From contig JAGQRA010000721.1 in NCBI GenBank assembly GCA_020425885.1, positions 1 to 8,853 of the forward strand: a stretch of DNA of 8,853 bases, in the 5' to 3' direction. The notes beneath the pieces were generated by a model that saw nothing but the letters and a program-made list of their open reading frames with translations, searched no databases and had not been told where the DNA came from. This DNA is from Planctomycetota bacterium. Lineage in GTDB: Bacteria > Planctomycetota > UBA1135 > UBA2386. This document shows, piece after piece, positions 5,540 through 8,853 of the stretch; the stretch's first letter is position 1, and every line of letters begins with the position of its first letter. The position numbers and the translations under genes are program-made.

Positions 5540-6340
5540 ATGAGCGCAAATCAGGAACGATCCACGCCGACGGCGGACGAAGGCGCTTGGTGCGAGTTCG
5601 GACATGAGGAATGGGGAAAGCGCTCGCCTCTGGCCGAAGAGACGCGCTTCTTGCGCGGCCCCCAGAACCGGGTCCGGGACCTGTGGCGTGTCGTCCGCAT
5701 AGGCGCCGAGTTCGTGCGCGGGTTTCGCGCGTTCCGCGGGCTGCCGCCGACCGTCACCGTCTTCGGTTCGGCGCGCTTCGGCGAAGGATCCCCTTGGTAC
5801 GAGCTCGCTCGTGACCTCGGTAGCCAGCTCAGTAGACAAGGGTTCGGAGTCATGACCGGAGGCGGCCCCGGCATGATGGAAGCAGCGAACCGGGGCGCAG
5901 CCGAAGCCGGTGGGACGTCCATCGGCTGCAACATCGTTCTGCCAAGGGAGCAGAAGCCAAACCAGTACGTGCAGCGCTGGACGGAGTTCCGCCACTTCTT
6001 CGTGCGGAAGGTCATGCTCGTCAAGTACAGCTGCGGGTTCGTCGCGATGCCAGGAGGCTTCGGCACGCTCGATGAGGTCTTCGAGATCGCCACCCTGATC
6101 CAGACGGACAAGGTGCACGACTTCCCGGTCATTCTGATGGGTCGCGAGTACTGGGACCCGCTGCGATCTTTCCTGGAAGGGCAGCTGCTGGAAAGGGGGG
6201 CGATCGTCAGGCTCGACCTGGATCGCCTGACGATCACCGACAACGTGGCGTCGGCCGTTACCTGTCTACGGCAATGCGCAGAACGGCGCTTCGGCATCGC
6301 GATGCCTGTTCCGCGAATGGCTGAGGAGGCAAGGCGGTGA
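5540..6340 (+). CDS. TIGR00730/LOG-family Rossmann-fold protein (putative nucleotide phosphoribohydrolase)
   Basis: This 266-residue protein carries the LOG/lysine-decarboxylase-like signatures GGGPGMMEAANRGA (107-120) and PGGFGTLDEV (171-180), with VTVFGSARF (72-80) opening the Rossmann fold. Characterised family members release the base from nucleoside 5'-monophosphates (cytokinin-activating LOG; related PpnN-type enzymes act on purine and pyrimidine nucleotides). The old label 'lysine decarboxylase' is misleading. A roughly 65-residue N-terminal extension (with WRVVRIGAEFVRGFRAFRG) is longer than in minimal LOG proteins and resembles the extended bacterial TIGR00730 type. The exact substrate cannot be told from sequence. 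It follows the cytochrome gene by 14 bases, and its stop overlaps the next start by 4, so it is probably translationally coupled to the beta-CASP gene. Confidence 0.85.
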   Translation: MSANQERSTPTADEGAWCEFGHEEWGKRSPLAEETRFLRGPQNRVRDLWRVVRIGAEFVRGFRAFRGLPPTVTVFGSARFGEGSPWYELARDLGSQLSRQGFGVMTGGGPGMMEAANRGAAEAGGTSIGCNIVLPREQKPNQYVQRWTEFRHFFVRKVMLVKYSCGFVAMPGGFGTLDEVFEIATLIQTDKVHDFPVILMGREYWDPLRSFLEGQLLERGAIVRLDLDRLTITDNVASAVTCLRQCAERRFGIAMPVPRMAEEARR

Positions 6341-7698
6341 GAGTCTCCTTCCTAGGGGCGACCGGTACCGTTACTGGCTCGAAGTACCTCGTCGAGTGCC
6401 GTGGCGGGGCCAGGGTGCTGGTGGACTGCGGCCTGTTCCAAGGGCAGAAGAACCTCAGGCAACGCAACTGGACGAGCTTCCCGGTCTCCCCCGCGAGCAT
6501 CGACGCGGTACTCCTCACGCATGCCCACATCGACCACACGGGCTATCTGCCGGCGCTCGTCAAGCATGGGTTCCGCGGGGACGTGTTCTGCACTTCCGCC
6601 ACTCGCGACCTGGCGCAGATCCTGCTCCCAGACTGTGGCTACCTCCAGGAGGAAGACGCGAGGCACGCGAACGCCAGAGGGTACTCGCGGCACAAGCCGG
6701 CAATGCCGTTGTTCACCCGGGAGGATGCTGCGGCGTGCCTGCCCCTGCTGCGGCCCGTCGACTATGGCGTCGCGCTACAAGTGGCGCCTCGTCTGAACGT
6801 GACGTTCCATCCCGCGGGGCACATCCTCGGGTCGGCGTTCCTGGTGCTCGAGGACGAGGCGACCCGGCTCCTGTTCAGCGGTGATGTCGGCCGACAACAC
6901 GACGTGCTGATGCGGCCGCCAAGCCCCATTCCCGCGGTCGACTACATCGTTTGTGAGTCGACGTATGGCGATCGGCTGCACGACCCTGCGGACGGCGCGG
7001 AGAAGCTGGCGGAGGTGATCCACAAGACCATGGTCCACGGCGGGAAAGTCGTGATCCCGGCGTTTGCAGTCGGCCGGGCACAGGCCCTCCTCTACCTGCT
7101 ATCCGGGCTACGGCTCAAGGGACGGATCCCGCGAATGCCCGTGTTCCTCGACAGTCCGATGGCCATCGACACGAGCGAGATCTACTGCCGACATCGAGCC
7201 GAACACCGGCTCGACGAGCCGTCTTGCCGAGCGACCTGTACGGTCGCCAGGTACCTGCGGACACCTGCAGAGTCGAAGGAACTCAACTCGATGGCGCTTC
7301 CGTACGTCGTCTTGTCGGCCAGTGGCATGGCAACCGGTGGTCGCGTCGTGCACCACCTGGCACGGCTGCTCCCGGATGCCCGGAACACAGTGTTGCTCGC
7401 GGGCTTCCAGGCAACGGGCACGCGCGGCCGTCGGCTCGCGGAAGGTGCGGAGACGGTGAGAATCCACGGCGATGACGTGCCGGTTCGGGCGCACGTCGAG
7501 ATGCTCCACAACTTGTCGGCGCACGCCGATCGCGACGAGCTTCTGACCTGGCTGCGCACGGCATCGCGCTCCCCGCAGTGCGTGTTTGTCACCCACGGGG
7601 AAGCCCAGGCGGCGCAGGCATTCAGCGCCCACGTTGCTGGTAGCCTCGGTTGGTCGACGATCGTCCCGGAGGATGGAGAGGTCGTGGAGCTTGGCTGA
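6337..7698 (+). CDS. Beta-CASP metallo-beta-lactamase-fold hydrolase (CPSF/Ysh1-like RNA-processing type)
   Basis: This 453-residue protein starts at GTG (6337) in a GTGA overlap with the LOG stop, with GAGGAGG eight to fourteen bases before it. The metal-binding motifs of the MBL fold are intact: HAHIDH (62-67), His162 in PAGHILGSA, Asp183 in SGDVGR, His397 in SAHAD, and His420 in THGE. The beta-CASP insert follows, with PAFAVGRAQ (241-249) and FLDSPMA (270-276), then ASGMATGG (328-335). Family members of this length are RNA endo- or exonucleases related to CPSF73/Ysh1. Bacterial copies often sit outside RNA-maturation operons and their targets are mostly unknown. All catalytic residues expected for a two-zinc site are present, so it should be active. 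Why it follows a redox cluster is not evident. Confidence 0.9.
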   Translation: MRVSFLGATGTVTGSKYLVECRGGARVLVDCGLFQGQKNLRQRNWTSFPVSPASIDAVLLTHAHIDHTGYLPALVKHGFRGDVFCTSATRDLAQILLPDCGYLQEEDARHANARGYSRHKPAMPLFTREDAAACLPLLRPVDYGVALQVAPRLNVTFHPAGHILGSAFLVLEDEATRLLFSGDVGRQHDVLMRPPSPIPAVDYIVCESTYGDRLHDPADGAEKLAEVIHKTMVHGGKVVIPAFAVGRAQALLYLLSGLRLKGRIPRMPVFLDSPMAIDTSEIYCRHRAEHRLDEPSCRATCTVARYLRTPAESKELNSMALPYVVLSASGMATGGRVVHHLARLLPDARNTVLLAGFQATGTRGRRLAEGAETVRIHGDDVPVRAHVEMLHNLSAHADRDELLTWLRTASRSPQCVFVTHGEAQAAQAFSAHVAGSLGWSTIVPEDGEVVELG

Positions 7699-8185
7699 TC
7701 CAATCGCAATGGGTGATGGAGATGCGAAGCGCCTCGGTGAGTTCGAACTGCGCGTGCGGGCGCCTGAAGGCTTGCTCTTCACGGGACCAGTCGTGGCACT
7801 CCGCGTGCCATCGGTCGATGGCCATCTCGGTGTTCTGGCCAACCATGCACCGATGCTTGCAGCTTTGAGGTGTGGCATCATGCAGGTTCTGCATCCGACC
7901 GGCGAGCGGGAAGTGATGGCCGTTGGAGACGGGTTCGCGGAGGTGACTCGCAAGGGCGTGAGCCTGGTCGTGCACTTCCTCGATTTCCCGCGCGGCATCG
8001 ATCGTCAACGGGCGCATCTTGCCATGGGCCGCGCGCTGGCGCGTCTGCGGCGCGAGACGGAGGAGGAGGGCCTGGACTTGGTTCGCGCAGAGGCGGCCCT
8101 TTGCCGCTCGATCGCCAGACTCTCTGTGTGCGGATGCGGCTGCGTCATGTGCCACGAGGCCAAGGCGGTCCCGCGCCGCGGCTGA
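7691..8185 (+). CDS. atpC: Orphan F1 ATP-synthase epsilon-subunit-like protein with Cys-rich tail
   Basis: The protein (about 164 residues from TTG 7691) has the N-terminal beta-barrel signature of AtpC: FELRVRAPEGLLFTG (18-32), then GHLGVLANHAPML (44-56). Two C-terminal helices follow (about 102-145, with IDRQRAHLAMGRALARLRRE). In F1 ATPases this subunit links gamma to the c-ring and regulates activity. No other ATP-synthase gene is in the window. The start is uncertain: TTG 7691 has GGAGAGG nine bases upstream and overlaps the beta-CASP stop by 8 bases; ATG 7709 has no clear ribosome site; ATG 7673 directly abuts GGAGG. The last about 18 residues contain CGCGCVMCH, unlike normal epsilon tails, while the +1 frame there continues with VRMRLRHVPRG. 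A frameshift near 8126-8132 is therefore possible. Confidence 0.8.
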   Translation: MADPIAMGDGDAKRLGEFELRVRAPEGLLFTGPVVALRVPSVDGHLGVLANHAPMLAALRCGIMQVLHPTGEREVMAVGDGFAEVTRKGVSLVVHFLDFPRGIDRQRAHLAMGRALARLRRETEEEGLDLVRAEAALCRSIARLSVCGCGCVMCHEAKAVPRRG

Positions 8186-8490
8186 CCGGTCTGCCGGCTT
8201 CGCGCGTGAGTCGATGTCGGCGCGTCGAAGGAGGGGGGAGCACCGATGCGGCCAGTTCTTGAGCATCGGGTAGTCAGGAACTGCCGGCGCCTCAGCCGCG
8301 TGGCAGGGCTGTTCCCCCGGCGCACCCGCACAGGCGCAAGGCATGAGGTTTGCACACAACGCGCATCGGCCTCGCGAGTAGCTCAGTCGCAGTGCGAAGG
8401 AGTTCCGCAAGGCCGGAGTCCTTTGTCCCCGGTCGGGCTTCGGCGACGTTGCCTGCGCCCGACGACTGTCTCTACCGACTCGAGGTTTCG
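8186..8490. other. 305-base region without a convincing gene
   Basis: A very strong ribosome-binding site (AAGGAGGGGGGAG, 8228-8240) precedes an ATG at 8246 that opens a 94-codon frame. Its product is Arg- and Cys-rich, has no recognisable domain, and runs 40 bases into the next gene out of frame. It may be a decayed gene whose start signal survives. No tRNA, promoter or repeat could be supported beyond the hairpin listed separately. Confidence 0.5.
8253..8283 (+). other. Imperfect inverted repeat / RNA hairpin
   Basis: CAGTTCTTGA (8253-8262) and TCAGGAACTG (8274-8283) form a 10-bp stem with one G-U wobble and an 11-base loop. It lies immediately downstream of the strong ribosome site at 8228-8240 and the ATG at 8246. 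No T-run follows, so it is not a standard terminator; an operator or a translation-affecting hairpin is possible. Confidence 0.25.
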
Positions 8491-8853
8491 ATGTTCCGCA
8501 CCGCACGACTGTTCGTCACGGCCCCCTTGATGGCTCTGCTTGCTTCCGGCGTTGCACTTGCCCAGCACGAAGGTCATGGCGGGCATACGGGCCACGAGGC
8601 TCCGCGGTCGGCGCCACCGACCAAGCAGCCTGCCCGGGTCGGCGATGCCTACCCGTTCGCGACATGCCCGATCTCCGGCAAGCAGCTGGGGACGATGGGC
8701 GACCCGGTGGTCAAGGTCTATGACGTCCGTGAAGTCCGCTACTGCTGCGGCGGCTGCCCGAAGAAGTTCGAGAAAGACCTCCAGCAGAGCCTCGCCAAGC
8801 TCGACGCGAAGATCGCCGCCGACCAGGGGCCGATCTACCCTCTGAAGACGTCG
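8491..8853 (+). CDS. Secreted His-rich protein with YHS-like Cys motif, 3' end beyond window
   Basis: The frame opens at ATG 8491 with CGAGG five bases upstream and stays open for 121 codons to the window edge. A Sec signal peptide (basic start, hydrophobic core 8-23) probably ends at ALA-QH. The mature N-terminus is His-rich (QHEGHGGHTGHE, 25-36). A domain with CPISGKQLGTMGDP (59-72) and YCCGGCPKKFEKDL (84-97) follows, resembling YHS-type metal-binding domains (Cys59, Cys85, Cys86, Cys89). The final residues PIYPLKTS echo AYPFATCPISG, where the first domain begins, so a second copy probably starts at the window edge. The family and His/Cys content suggest heavy-metal binding, possibly copper. 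It lies 305 bases downstream of the AtpC-like gene and probably has its own promoter, although none is clear. Confidence 0.78.
   Translation, partial: MFRTARLFVTAPLMALLASGVALAQHEGHGGHTGHEAPRSAPPTKQPARVGDAYPFATCPISGKQLGTMGDPVVKVYDVREVRYCCGGCPKKFEKDLQQSLAKLDAKIAADQGPIYPLKTS

Noticed and set aside
8141..8155. CVMCH motif as a c-type haem site in the AtpC-like protein
   Set aside because: The protein has no signal peptide and c-haem is attached in the periplasm; the motif sits in an aberrant tail that may come from a frameshift.
8374..8456. tRNA-like stretch with GAGTAGCTCAGTCGCAG
   Set aside because: It resembles a tRNA D-arm, but there is no GG in the D-loop, no matching acceptor or anticodon stem, and no TTCGA T-loop.
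8540..8845. Open frame overlapping the YHS-like gene in another frame
   Set aside because: It is Arg/Ser-rich and has no ribosome site; the frame starting at 8491 has a signal peptide, His-rich head and Cys motif.

Overview
This is a GC-rich, gene-dense window from a Gram-negative-type bacterium: it carries Sec signal peptides, a lipoprotein-like signal, an inner-membrane b cytochrome and a multihaem c cytochrome. The taxon cannot be fixed from sequence alone. The cysteine-rich 'YHS-like' secreted protein, the small Cys-rich lipoprotein and the mix of families remind me of Planctomycetota, but that is an inference from general impression.

Layout. Positions 1-463 hold a remnant of an IS66-family insertion sequence on the minus strand: a recognisable TnpA accessory protein, the first codons of a TnpB-like frame, and a short imperfect inverted repeat. 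A spacer with a perfect 12-bp palindrome leads to a small Cys-rich putative lipoprotein (630-956). After a leader with a strong 9-bp hairpin comes a tightly packed plus-strand run of seven genes, 1066 to 8185, mostly joined by 4-8 base overlaps and so probably one operon. In order they are: a secreted Met/His-rich protein with a Spy/CpxP-like C-terminus; a membrane-anchored FAD/NAD(P)H/2Fe-2S reductase; a five-helix b-type cytochrome with two H-x13-H pairs; a heptahaem periplasmic c-type cytochrome; a LOG/TIGR00730 Rossmann protein; a beta-CASP metallo-beta-lactamase-fold hydrolase; and an orphan F1 ATP-synthase epsilon-like subunit. After about 300 bases without a convincing gene, a secreted His-rich, Cys-rich YHS-like protein starts at 8491 and runs off the window.

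How the parts may work together. The most interesting feature is the trio at 2076-5525. It reads as a complete electron route across the inner membrane: NAD(P)H to FAD to 2Fe-2S on the cytoplasmic side, two b haems stacked through the membrane, then seven c haems in the periplasm. In effect it is an NADPH-oxidase/ferric-reductase-like machine split over two polypeptides and wired to a multihaem cytochrome. The flanking Met-rich, His-rich and Cys-rich secreted proteins suggest a link to periplasmic metal (copper or iron) handling or metal reduction. That functional link is inferred from context and is not demonstrated by the sequence. The last three genes of the run (LOG, beta-CASP, AtpC-like) have no evident mechanistic tie to the redox trio.
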